DNA from: Dreissena polymorpha
Lineage: Eukaryota > Mollusca > Bivalvia > Myida > Dreissenidae
DNA: 64,000 bases
NCBI RefSeq assembly: GCF_020536995.1
Contig: NC_068358.1
Span: 992,001 to 1,056,000, forward strand
Direction: 5' to 3'
Under the pieces are notes generated by a model. The model did no database searches. It was not told where the DNA came from and saw only the letters and a program-made list of their open reading frames with translations. The position numbers and the translations under genes were made by a program. Position 1 is the first letter of the stretch, and each line of letters starts with the position of its first letter. Below are positions 36,933 through 48,600 of the stretch, in pieces.

Positions 36933-38722
36933 CAGTGCCGTAGCCAGACCCCAATTTTAAGCCGAGGCAGTATCTTAGGTCCGTTATAGGGGTCCGTGGG
37001 CATGCCCCCCCCCCGATTATTTTAAATTTTACCTAGAACGTCTCTGGTGCGTTTAAAGGCCATTTAAACTACATTTTATACCTAAATATCGGAATCGTGG
37101 ACGCTACATATAACCGTTTGGTAACAATAAAGTTAAAAAAAATCTGCTACAAGTTCATTGTCAATTTTATATTCTGGTACCATAAACGGTGTGTTTGAAG
37201 TGACTATGATGAAACAACTTAACTACAGAAAAAAATCAAATAACTTCATTTGAAGTCAGATAGAAAAAAGAAAAAATTGAGACGCAGCTCTCTCATACAA
37301 GCCATAGTATGTATATGGATAATAGAATGTGCTATACATATTTATTATTGAAATACTAAAATAAAAAAGATATACCTTATAATATGAAGAAGAAACAGAT
37401 CTATCAAACATTTTAGCGAACAATGTTTCATGAACATGTTTTATTTTCTTCAACTTTTAAATATCAATCTTATTGAACGCCAGTTCAACTCTCCTGTCTC
37501 CAGTCGAATCCACATTTGATGAATTTGTTTTCGATCAACTGGAATGTGTTAATGCACAAACATTAAAGCGATGCCATTAAGCCGTTGTCTTTCATAGTAG
37601 AACGTGTCCATGTTTTAAGCCTTCGCAATGCGCTAAAACTCCGCTCACATGTACAAGAACCAATAAAAAATGGTATTTCTTAAGTTAACATCAAATCAGC
37701 TTCCGCAAACTTGCTGTTGTAGTTCAGACAAGTTCACCGCGAAAAAATTCGTGGACGATTTGTTTTTCCATTTAGAGCTTAAAAGCACAATAGGGCGCTT
37801 TAAAGAAATATGTAAATCCATTAAATCAAAGCGTTTTCAATCATAAGCACATATCAAAAGGATCATTGATGGAATTTACTTAAACACGGACCTACGATTG
37901 ACGCTGAGAGCGAACGAACAAGAAAGAGCAATAATAGTGAGCAATGGATCCAGAGTCTGACGCCTTACCAATTGCGTCACATGAGCATATTGCTTATCAT
38001 GATGAGTACACGTATTTAACTTAAATCAGTAAAGTTTTTGGCTATTTTTTTTTTAATTTTCTTAAGTAACATTTTGTTTGAGCACTGCGCCATCATTTTC
38101 TGTCAGTGGACAGTTCTATCATCAACGTTCTATCATCAACTTCATTGACTATTAAAAAGAAAAGACTTGAACTTCTTTATATCAAAAAAGTTTAATACGC
38201 GGGATATCATTATTTGAAAATTCTAATGTAAACAAAGATTGTTACCACCTGAAACGGTTTCGGATTAAACTCGACGCCGGCCATAAAGAGGAGAATTCCA
38301 ATAAAAGCGAAAACGCCAACCACCCGAAGTTTGTCTAGGTCCAAAATAGACCCAGATCTGGCCGTAAAACACCCGATCCTCGCACGGTACGTTCCGATGT
38401 CCACAATGATTGTAACATCGAAGTGTACAGTGCGACGCTTTGTTTAATATACGGATTTTCCTAATCATTTTGCTGAGCCATTTAGCATCAATTGAAGTTA
38501 TTAAAATGAAATAATTATCTGCCTCAACATGAACCAATTATACTCAATGATAATATTTGTTTGTGAATATCATAGTTCCTAAAATTATTAAATTGCCTCA
38601 ATTTTTTATATATTTTATTTTTTGACATAAATTTTCCTCTTTTTCCTTGTAATCCCAACATTACACTGCAAATTTTAGCCAAGGCAACTGCCTCGGTGTG
38701 CCTCAGCGTGGCTACGGCGCTG
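36933..38722 (-). mobile_element. Decayed hAT-type DNA transposon, ~1.8 kb
   Basis: Termini are CAGTGCCGTAGCCA and, on the reverse strand of the right end, CAGCGCCGTAGCCA. Both are followed within 30 bases by CCGAGGCAGT. These are typical hAT ends. The minus strand at about 37490-37680 encodes a hAT dimerisation tail (CERSFSALRRLKTWTRSTM). Most of the transposase is missing. I did not find a convincing 8-bp target duplication. It encloses a membrane-segment exon-like piece at 38210-38420. Confidence 0.75.
38210..38420 (-). other. Exon-like piece with one predicted membrane segment
   Basis: The minus strand reads DIGTYRARIGCFTARSGSI, then LRVVGVFAFIGILLFMAGVE, then FNPKPFQ, followed by GTGGTAAC, a possible splice donor. 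About 21 hydrophobic residues would span a membrane. I do not recognise the family. It lies within the hAT element and may be host sequence caught in it or an old insertion. Confidence 0.3.
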
Positions 38723-39730
38723 ACAGTTATCCGAACAAAGTTTTTTGCGAATACTGCCTTGAATGCTTATAACTTTATTCATTACAACAGATAAGAAAAG
38801 ACAACATTGCACACTGTCTGGCGTCTTCGTTCGTACGGGTGTTTATTGAATTGTATGCATACACAAGACAGTCATTTTCAAATACAGTCAATAAAACCAT
38901 GATGCTTTACATTAATAATGGAATAGTTTAACGCATACTTATGAAACAAAGACTAGTACTCTCGATTGATTGTTTAAGTATGCAAATTGTGTAAGGTCTA
39001 TTTCTTCGAGCTATTGAATAATATTTAACAAATCATTACCTTCCCGATTCGTCAAACGCTTCAATACATGAAACAATGTGCAAAATAAGCTGCAATAATA
39101 ATTCGCGAGAAGAAGATAACTAACTTGTGCGAACGACTTATCAAGTCTCGGGAACGAGTATCTAAGTTTTGGTAACAGCATAGCTTACTCACGGATACAA
39201 ATATAAGTCATGGAAATTATATCTTACATTAATTAATGAAATAACTAACACATGGTAACGACCAATCAGAATATATGTAGTTTAAATTACTAGAGTTCTG
39301 ATTGTCTCGCTATGTCTTTACCACGACCTACTTGTTTCGTTTCGAAATACTTGTTATGACATTACAAAGAGTAATTTTTTCTACGACTTGTGATGTTGTT
39401 AACACGAGTTAGCTATGTTGTTCCGACGACTTTCTAACTCATTTTTTCGAGAAAGATATCTTGATCACACGACTAAAAAAGCCACAAGAACGATATACTG
39501 AGTCATTCTAACAACGTAAATAATACAAAAAAAATATCATGTCACATCTATGCTCGGTTACAAGATGATCCAGAAACGCTAACTTCATAAGCCGACTAAA
39601 TTGGAAGTTTTCTGTAACCTTTTATTAGTATCAGCCACTTTTTTACAACAGCCTATAGATAGCATAGGTCTGTGCATGCATATAAGCGAAATTAACTCGA
39701 CTATCGACCCTGAGAAAATTGACAAAATGA
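38723..39730. other. AT-rich stretch, no gene seen
   Basis: No protein match or element ends. It includes short direct repeats around CGAC/TCTCG words at 39110-39440 without a clear period. Confidence 0.4.
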
Positions 39731-39739
39731 TTAAAAAAT

Positions 39740-40623
39740 GTAAAAGTGGAAACATGTAGCCAGGCCGACAATATTTGAAACGAATATATAAAAGCCACGA
39801 AAAACCGGATGTTGCAAATTTATAATAGACTTTTGAACATGATATTTGACAGTGAGATTATACCAGATACCTGGGCGAAAGGGTTCATTTTTCCAATATA
39901 CAAAGGTAAAGGTCCGCAATAGCCCTGACAATTATAGACATATAACGATTTTATCATGTCTAGGCAAACTGTTAACATCCGTCTTAAACGAAAGATTGAC
40001 TATGTATAGCAATCTAAACTTCATAATCAGAAATTAAAGCTGGCTTCCGTTTAACAACTGATAACATATTTGTCTTAACGCTCTTATTAACAACTTTAAA
40101 AATTCAAAGAGTAAACTATTCGTGGGATTTGTAGACTTCACTTAATGCTTGACCCATCCCTAGAGCGGAGCTTTTCTATAAACTTATCAACAAAAATGTC
40201 AAAGGCAAATTCATTCGTATTGTCAAAAATATGTACGACAACATCAAATCATGTGTTCAAACAAATACATGTAATGACCATTCAGCTTTCTTTGCCTGCG
40301 ACAGGGTGTCCGGCAAGGTGACAATCTTTCTCCTCTTTTATTTTCTTAATACCTAAATGACCTACTTGAAAAGCTAAAGAATAGTAACAACAAAGGAATT
40401 CAAATTGAGTACCAGGATGGAGAAACAATTCAATTGCTGGCCTTAATTGCTCTTCTGTTTGCCGACGATACAATTCTCTTGGCAGATTCCCACACACTTT
40501 TCAAAAATGTTTAGACGATTTTGACAAATATTGTAAACAGTGGAAATTAACAGTAAATGTTGAAAAAACTAAAGTATTTTTTGGCACCAATAAAAGATCA
40601 AAAGCATCGTCACACCAGTACTG
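39740..40623 (+). mobile_element. Non-LTR retrotransposon (LINE) reverse transcriptase fragment, broken
   Basis: Successive frames show reverse transcriptase blocks: PDTWAKGFIFPIYKGKG, DNYRHITILSCLGKLLTSVL, ERLTMYSNL, KSKLFVGFVDF, RVSG followed by RQGDNLSPLLFS-like sequence, and LLFADDTILLADS with the catalytic Asp pair, then YCKQWKLTVNVEKTKVF. At least four frame changes occur. It is truncated at its 3' side by the assembly gap. Consistent with a CR1/Jockey-like or RTE-like clade. I cannot narrow it further. Confidence 0.85.
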
Positions 40624-40723
40624 NNNNNNNNNNNNNNNNNNNNNNNNNNNNNNNNNNNNNNNNNNNNNNNNNNNNNNNNNNNNNNNNNNNNNNNNNNNNN
40701 NNNNNNNNNNNNNNNNNNNNNNN
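40624..40723. other. Assembly gap (100 N)
   Basis: Exactly 100 N bases, the usual placeholder for a gap of unknown size. The sequences either side (a LINE and a receptor exon) are unrelated. Confidence 0.99.
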
Positions 40724-40732
40724 ACACAAACA

Positions 40733-41084
40733 ACGCGGATAATAGCGTAGTCCCATTAACGTCAAGGGAGACGTCCGAAATCACAGCAACAATATCTCTC
40801 TCAAGTTTCGCGCATTTGAACTTCAAACCACCGGGATTTACCGAAAACCCCATTCTCAACAAACCAACATTCAGAATGACCGGCATGAGTTAGCAAATGA
40901 TTCCAGTGACTCAGCTACAACAAATCTTAAGCGTATAGTGGGCCACTTAGAAGAGGATCATCTCAATGAGAGCATTAGTGCCGAATGGAGGGACATCTCT
41001 AATGTGATGGACAGGTTCTTCTTTATTCTCTACGCGCTGGTTACGGTGATCACCACGATGTCATTTCTACTCCAAGCGGTTTAG
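40733..41084 (+). CDS. Cys-loop ligand-gated ion channel (nicotinic-like), C-terminal exon, partial
   Basis: The end of the frame reads GHLEEDHLNESISAEWRDIS, NVMDRFFFILYALVTVITTM, SFLLQAV and a TAG. This is the pre-M4 amphipathic helix and fourth membrane segment of a pentameric receptor, where the family has EWK..A.V.DR.F. The upstream part is the variable M3-M4 loop. The frame in register with M4 reads back to about 40740, while a second frame (SRETSEITATISLSSFAHLN) looks as coding-like up to 40905, so a frame change in the loop is possible. The rest of the gene is lost in or beyond the gap. Subunit type cannot be assigned. Confidence 0.65.
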
Positions 41085-41089
41085 GAAAA

Positions 41090-42470
41090 CAATTCGAAAG
41101 ATCAACAATGCGTGTGTGTGTTTTTTTCAAATTGAAATTGTTGTTGTTGTTTTTTTAAGTTGCAGTTTAGTTATGAATCCACTGTTCATAGTCCGAACAG
41201 CTGGATAGTGACGTGCCAGGTGGACATGAAGTGTGAAATGACTGATCTACGCAATGTCATTTATGCAAAAGATCAGAACCATTACATTATTTCAATTTTT
41301 ATTGACATATTACTTAGTACGCAAACTATATCCCCTTACAAGCCTCGTAAGAAAATATTAAGAATATTTAGCATGTATAATGATTTGTCAGGAGTGTCAT
41401 GTATGTTCATAATGTATATTGAAGGTGCAAGATGCATTATGAATGTTCAAGTCTAGTATTCCTGATATAATTTATGAAATATAATCACTGCAAACTCATG
41501 TATATATTCTTTGGCAGGAAATTTCGTGTTTAAAAGATATAACTTCATGGGCACGTCCATTCGTGGATAACTGACTTTTCCAAAAAAGAAAGCACATACA
41601 GCTTAACTGAACTAGCGTTTACCGGAAATGTTCAGGATCAGAAAAGTAAACAATGTGATGTATACCCCTTTGTCAAGTATCTGGATGTATCTGCATTGCA
41701 CGACAGATGTTTGTGATTTCGTTAGATTGAAAGACTTTCGTCTCTTATTTAGAATAAAACAAGAATAATCGATAAGGAATATTTTTCGTCGGGATCTTAA
41801 ATTTTGGATCTGTTTTTTGATCCGACGAAATAAAAACAATATTTTATTAATGATTTTGCAGTTCTATTAACTTTTAATAAATGATTATTTGTACATACTT
41901 TTTTAGTTCGTATCACCTGTATTTAGAAGTGCAAGTAACTTTTTCTCTAAACACATTTTAAGATTTCTTGTTTTGTCTGTGGTGCGTCGTTTTATACGAC
42001 TTTCAATTTACCCCCCAGCTACCAGGGTATTCGCCAAAGAAATAATTATGATCCAAAAAGCACTAGTGCACGGTGCGTCAATAAGGCCTTCATGTGCTCT
42101 GGTATTCTTGCAGAGAATGACGCGGTCGCCCTATTCATCTACATTTTATATTTGTTACCACTTGCTTATGTTTAGCAATATTAAGCAGGGGCAATATGAT
42201 ATTCCGCATAGAGTTCGCAATGGACAAACAGGACTATAACAATACGTTCACTTGTTTTGACTGTGGTTTCGTTTAAATCTGAGTAAGGGATCACAATACA
42301 TGCACGTGTACTTGTCTTACCGCAACCAATGAAGATGAGATTGACAAACATATTATCGGGTAGACATTAAAGGTGTACTACGGAATATATTCTACTGAGA
42401 GAACTTAATATATATACATAAAATGTCGTGTGTGTTTGTTTTCGTTGTTTGATTAAGTGTACTAGCTTCG
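41090..42470. other. No gene seen
   Basis: Probably the 3' untranslated and intergenic sequence of the receptor gene. Open frames up to 98 codons show no homology. Confidence 0.4.
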
Positions 42471-42477
42471 GCCACAC

Positions 42478-42765
42478 TTAACCCATTTATGCCTAGCGTC
42501 TAGAAAAAAGGCCTTGGCAAACAGCGTAGGACCACAGATGAGACGCCGCATGACTGCGGCGTCTCATCAGGGTCTGCTCTGTTGCTTAAAGGAATTTCTG
42601 TAAGAAATATTCTAAATATAGAAATAAATATACTAGACATCCCTAATTTTGGAAATAAATTGATCCAAATTAGAAGGATGAAAAATGAAGAAAATGCTAA
42701 TTTTAGAAATTCAGCAGACAAACATTTTAGCAGACGACAAACTTTCCCAGCATGTAAAGGGTTAA
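42478..42765. mobile_element. 288-bp MITE (TTAACCC termini)
   Basis: Ends TTAACCCATTTATGCCTAG and, reversed, TTAACCCTTTACATGCTGG. Near its left side is the perfect hairpin GAGACGCCGCATGACTGCGG...CGTCTC. No coding capacity. TTAA is included at both tips and may be the target site. Confidence 0.8.
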
Positions 42766-43244
42766 CTGAGGGCGATACTCTGAGAAACATTAATTTGGAC
42801 TTTCACAGTACTCAATTGTCGTTGTGTCCCCAGAGTTGAGGTATATTCACATTCATATTGTTGGATTTCGTATTTTTACTTTACATATGCCTTTTATTTT
42901 TTTAAATTGCGGCTGGTTCGCCCACTTAATGCAATAACTGATTAAACATTCGTTGAAATTTCAGTGTGAAATCTGGTGTTATTTCCTACAAAATGAGGTT
43001 GCAAAACCGTTATGTCTAATAGATTTTGTCGCCATTTTCTCTCTTCTGGCCTGCCAAATCGAGATAAGAAGTCATATAGTATTTGTACTATTCCTGCACA
43101 ATCTCTTTGTTTTAAAATAAATAACGAGATTAAGGAGAGAACTTCTTTTGTATATGCTTTATATTTGTTCATTTTCATCATAAATTCCGATAATCTCTTT
43201 GAATACAAAAGTGCGACAAACGGTCGATGTTTGTGAAAAGCAAG

Positions 43245-43597
43245 CAGAAAAAAAAAACCCAGGTATTATAGCGTTGCAACGCGAAATGATTGAATGATTT
43301 GGAAAGTTCTGCTGTTGTCGTTATATTTTGTGATGCTACGAGGATTGCCTGTATAAAGTATAAAAATACATCACTCATGGTACGAGCACGGATGGCCGGG
43401 GTTGTGTAAGTGGTAGATTTTTGTCTACAGGGGTCAGTGATTCAAGCCCCATTAAGGGTTACTTTTTTTTTCTTTCTTTAATTTTATTATTGGTTTTTTT
43501 ACCAAGGCTTTTTAGATCCAATGTTACAGTTATTAATATAAAGCATTTCATGACAAACTGCAATACATGCCAAAATCTGTGAAAAGGCCCCTTTAAA
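43245..43597 (+). mobile_element. Inverted-repeat/tRNA-like hybrid element, 5'-truncated copy
   Basis: It matches, in inverse orientation, the complete copy at 62639-63148: TATAGCGTTGCAACGCGAAA at its left, a tRNA-like module at 43386-43456, and the terminal CCAAAATCTGTGAAAAGG followed by CCCCTTTAA. The outer left portion including the other terminus is missing. Confidence 0.75.
43386..43456 (+). other. tRNA-like module with a B-box
   Basis: GGATGGCCGGGGTTGTGTAA, GTGGTAGA and the B-box-like GTGATTCAAGCCCC resemble a class II tRNA body. It is part of the element above, not a functional tRNA gene. Confidence 0.55.
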
Positions 43598-44105
43598 CGC
43601 ATATCTAGGCATATCTTTTTACATGTAAATGCTCAGAACCGTTGGGACACAATGATATGTTTGTATGTTCACAGTCCCAGAAAAAAACGTCTATCTTAAC
43701 AAGAACTTTGTCACCGAAAAACAACAGTCCCCTACTGTGGAACTCTATCCGCATATCGAGTTTTATCAACCTAGCTTAGGTATCTGCTTAAGTTCTCTTA
43801 CGATCTTGATTTCAGTAGTTATACAAACGTCCATATTCCCGATAAACCTCTATCCACATATCAAGTTTTATCAAAGTGGCTGAAATACTTCTGAATTATA
43901 TATATATGTTAAGCTAAATTCCAATATTTATAGTTTACATAGACATGGGGTATAGAGTTGCTGCGCGCAAACTTTTACCTCAATTTTATCAGTACAAAAA
44001 GCGGCACAATTCTGCTGAATTACAGGTCAGAGTTATGGGCCTTGGTCAGTGACAATGCATCAATATCACAAAGATATACGTACTAGTTGCATGCAAAGGA
44101 GTTGT

Positions 44106-44335
44106 GTTCTGAGAAAACTTGGCATAATGCATGTGCGTAAAGTATCGTCCCAGATAGCCTGCTAATCAGGGACGACACTTTCCGCTTAAATGGTATTTGT
44201 TCGTTTAAAGGAAGTCTCTTTACGGAAAATCTTGTTTAAGCGGAAAGTGTCGTCCCTGATTAGGCTGTGCGGACTGCACAGGCTAATCTTGGACGACACT
44301 TATGCACATGCATTATGCCCAATTTTCACAGAACA
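44106..44335. mobile_element. 230-bp MITE with long imperfect inverted ends
   Basis: GTTCTGAGAAAACTTGGCAT, AATGCATGTGCGTAAAGT pairs with the reversed right end GTTCTGTGAAAATTGGGCAT, AATGCATGTGCATAAGT. An internal hairpin repeats AGGGACGACACTTTCCGC in both directions. No coding capacity. Similar elements are abundant in bivalves. Confidence 0.85.
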
Positions 44336-44339
44336 CAAC

Positions 44340-45417
44340 ACGAAGTTTTCCCCTGAATTTCAACTAACACCTTAAACATTAACCAAAATGTTCTCTTAGT
44401 CCAAACAGCGGTACAATTCTGCTAAATTGCAGGTCATAATTATGGAACTTGGCTAGTTGACCTTACACAATGACCTCAAACACATGTTGTAAAGGTTAGA
44501 TGAAATACTTGCAATTGGTAAAGTGCTGTTGATCGTTTACTTTAACCAAAGCAACACACAAACACCAATACATGGGAGAGCAGTATAGCTAAGAATACTC
44601 TGTAAATAGTCAAGCTAAACATTTATTGTGATAAATAACAACAAAAATGTAACATACATTACATAACATTACACGTTAATACCGGGGTAAAATTAATTTC
44701 CAAACAAGAGGTAAATTATATGTATATGAAATTTTCATGTTTTAAAATAGTATTTTCTTTTTCCTCTTTGCATCCCATTTTTATCCTTGTTTTAACATAC
44801 AAACTTTGTATTTGAATAATGCCTTTTTTCAACTTTTTTACAACATAATTTGTACAAACCATTTTACATACACATTTATGACTTAAATAAACATAATAAT
44901 AATCATACAAATAATAATAAATCTCAACAAAGGTTCAATCTAACAATAATGTGAGAATAATTCAAGAATCTTTCAAATTAAGAACACTATCATTCTATAA
45001 TAATCCATTAATCCCCTCCATACATACAAAAAGGGGCTCGCTAGTAAGATGAAGGTAAGACCAATATGTCGGTGATCTTAAAATATATTGACCCAAATAG
45101 ATATGTGAAGTTTCAATAGAATATCTGTAGTACTTACACAAATATGTACTTGTTGCATGCAAACCTTAACCAAAAAATAACACTGACAATTATAGCTTGT
45201 GAATACTATATCTCAAAATATTCGGTGAATAATCAAGCAAATACATCACTCAGAATTTTGAAAGTACAACAGATTCTTAAACCAACTTCTTTTATTTACA
45301 CTGAAAATCTTAACAAAACTTCAATTTAAATACCTGTAACACTAACAGTATCAATTGTGAGATAACAAAATACACAAAAACATAAATTTTAAAATTACTG
45401 CATTGATTACTTCAGTA
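44340..45417. other. 3' flank of MALT1, no other gene
   Basis: It holds a partial dispersed repeat (TACAATTCTGCTAAATTGCA, also at 44001-44030). On the minus strand an AATAAA (TTTATT at about 45292) lies about 120 bases past the MALT1 stop and could be its polyadenylation signal. Confidence 0.45.
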
Positions 45418-45642
45418 TTATAAGAAAATGGCCTCAAGTTTGAATGATCTCCACATCACAATGCTGTCAGATTCCTCTTGTTCCATGGGCTCACGTCTCG
45501 GCGGATAAAACGCTGTGGACGGTCGCCATAGCTGCAGCTTGGAGACGAGAGGAAGGCCAAGGTCGACGCGCTGAGTGAGAAAGTAGCGCTGGCGATCCCG
45601 CGGGTAGATGAAGGTGATGGTGATGTCAACCACAAGGTTGTC
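45418..45642 (-). CDS. MALT1: MALT1 exon 16: last exon with TRAF6-type motif
   Basis: Encodes DNLVVDITITFIYPRDRQRY, FLTQRVDLGLPLVSKLQLWR and an end containing PPRREPMEQEESDSIVMW, then FKLEAIFL and TAA. PMEQEE fits the TRAF6-binding pattern PxExx(acidic/aromatic), which vertebrate MALT1 also has in its C-terminus. Confidence 0.85.
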   Translation of the reverse strand, partial: DNLVVDITITFIYPRDRQRYFLTQRVDLGLPLVSKLQLWRPSTAFYPPRREPMEQEESDSIVMWRSFKLEAIFL

Positions 45643-48600
45643 CTAAAGCAAACATTTTCCTATTTAAAGGTAGTTTCAAAATTTAAAACTCAAGAAAACA
45701 TGTTATTAATTTTTTTATTCATAAACAGATTTTGTTCATGTTTTATCATTCAACAAGTAAATTTTTTTCGCTAATAATGTTTATTTAAAAACAAGATATG
45801 TGTTTGTCAGAAACACTATGTTCCCTTTTGCGCCGTTTTAAAGCTATATATTTGACCTTTATCCTTGAAGGATGACCTTGATCTTTCACCACTCAAAATG
45901 TTCAGCTCCATGAGATACACATGCATGCCAAATATCAAGTTGCTATCTTCAATATTGAAAAAGTTATTGCAAATGTTAAAGTTGGGGCAAACAAACAAAC
46001 AAACAAACCAACAGACAGGGCAAAAACAATATGTCCCCCACTATAGTGGTGGGGGACATAAAAATCCTTCACAAATGATTCTATTTCACACATAGAAAAC
46101 AACATGGCAAACAAGACAAACCAAATATATTGTAATCAATTAAAATATGCATGCTGGCTTACCTCTCTTTAATATTTATTTTTTTAAGTCAAATATTGTG
46201 TGGTCTGACGATAAGGACAAGATATTTAGTGGTAAGTTTTGTTTTGTGTTTTTTTCTTCAGATGTAAAGTCTAAGTTACATGTAAATCATACTTAAGACA
46301 TAAAAGTGCCCTTTGCCTAATTTTTTTTCCAATGTAAATGGTCCATTTACATGTCACACTTAATGGGTTACCTTAAGTTATGAAATATCTTGCAGATGAA
46401 GATTGATCCCATTTAAATGCCACAAATCCCAGACATTCATACCAATGGAGAATCGTTATTTCACTAACTGTGGCAAGGTAAACTTTTGTTCCTTCCTTGT
46501 TTTGACATTCGGACATTCGTTCCTATGATATTTTGAACAAGAGATGTGTTTGTCAGAAAAACAATGCCCCCTACTTGCGCCGCTTTGAAGCCATATATTT
46601 GACCTTTGACCTTGAAGGATGCCTTTGACCTTTCACCACTCAAAATGTGCAGCTCCTTGAGATACACATGCATGCACAATATCAAGTTGCTATCTTCAAT
46701 ATTGCAAAAGTTATGGGCAATGTTTAAGTTTTCGGACGGATGGACAGACTGACTGACAGATGGACGGACCGACGGACAGTTCAACTGCTATATGCCACCC
46801 TACTGGGGGGCATAAAAACTGGATAATTGTTCATTATTTTGAAAGTCCAGGATATCAATTATGAAGGAAAAATGTCCAGGTTGTCAAAATAATTAGGAAC
46901 TGTTGTCCGGGTGGTAGAAATTACGTAGGAACTGTTTTCCGGGTTGTCAAAATAACGTAGAAATTAATGTTCAGGTTGTCAATGTATCAGGAAAAAATGT
47001 CCAGGTTGTCAAAATAAGGTAGGAACGAATGTCTGCCTTGTCAACATAAACCTAGGAATGATTGTCAGTGGGAATGATTGCCCAGACACCACATGTCACA
47101 CATACTGGCTTACCTTCAATTATTGAATGTCTTGCAATGTTATCTTGATTCCATTTACTTGTCACACATAATGGCTTACCTCTAATTTCTGAATATCTTG
47201 CAGAGATATCTTCATTCCATTTTTATTCTGCCTCTGGAATCTCGTGGTATCACCATATTGAGAAATACGCTGAAATAAGCAAAACAAACATGACAACCAC
47301 TTGGATGACAATTTGTCTGGTACATAATTCGCCCGATTAGTGCACAAAGGTACCATGTGCCTTCTTATTTCAATGTCACAGGGTACCTTTTTGCACTAAG
47401 GGGGCTATATAAACAACTCTTTATGCCAGCTCAAAAATCTAAAATTAAGGGTACAGTTTTTAAATTTACAATGTCTGGTGAAGTAAGTTTTTTTTCACCA
47501 GATATCAGTCATGTAACTTAACAGGACAACCTACCGGTGAGATGTTGCTGATAGTGCCCTCACAGTCCAGCACGGAGCCTGTATCTATGACGATGACAAA
47601 CACGTTGAGAAGGTTAGAGAATTCAGACTGGAAATCCAGCTCCACGGTTACGCCGACTTCAGGGAAGCTGACCACTTGCTTTGGGTGGTTTCACTGAAAT
47701 TTAGAAAAAGTTCTGTATTTCATGTTCATGGTCTTTAAACAAATACTGAAAAAACAACTCATATCAAAAGATTCTCATTACAAAACCGGCTCAGTGTTTT
47801 TGTAAATAGTATCGAAGTAAAAAAAGTTAATTAAAGTTTGAGTGTGATGATGTTGAAATTAAAATTGGAATTTAACACTAAAAGCCTTAATGAACATATA
47901 TTTGATATCCTCACCTATGCAACATTCAAACTGTTCGTAATCTATAGGGAAGCATGTACTGTATTGTTTTTACAACTTACATTTAACAATCCAACGAAAC
48001 CAAATAAAAAGAACTATATTAAAATAGTTTTACCATGGTAACTGTTCCATATTTGAGTTTGCAAATCATATGACTGTGTGTTTCCTTTCTTTGCAATTCT
48101 GTCCGTCAAAGATCGATTTGGCTCTGACAGATTTGATCTCAATTCAGGTAGCTGCCTCGTTGAATGCTTTGGGACTTTGAAAAACTCTGAAAAACATAGT
48201 TTGTATAATATTTTGACATTTCACACGTTTAAAACAATATTTATAACAAAAGCTGTGTTTGTGAAACACAATGCCCCCCTACTGCACTTTAAAGACGCAC
48301 GGCAGCTATGTTAGAAAAAAATGACCTTTGACCTTGACCTTTCACCACTCAAAATGTGCAGCTCAATGAGATACACATGCATACCAAATATCAAGTTGCT
48401 ATCTTCAATATTGCAAAAGACCAAGGTTAAAGTTTTGAGACACACACATACAATGACAGACAGACAGGCCAAAAACAATATACCCACGATCATTCGATCC
48501 GGGGGCATAAAAATCACTTGTTTATGGACAAGTTGCTTGCCCAATTCTACTTATCCATAAGCAAATAATTCTTGTCCAAGCTGTGTCTGGTAGTTGTTGT

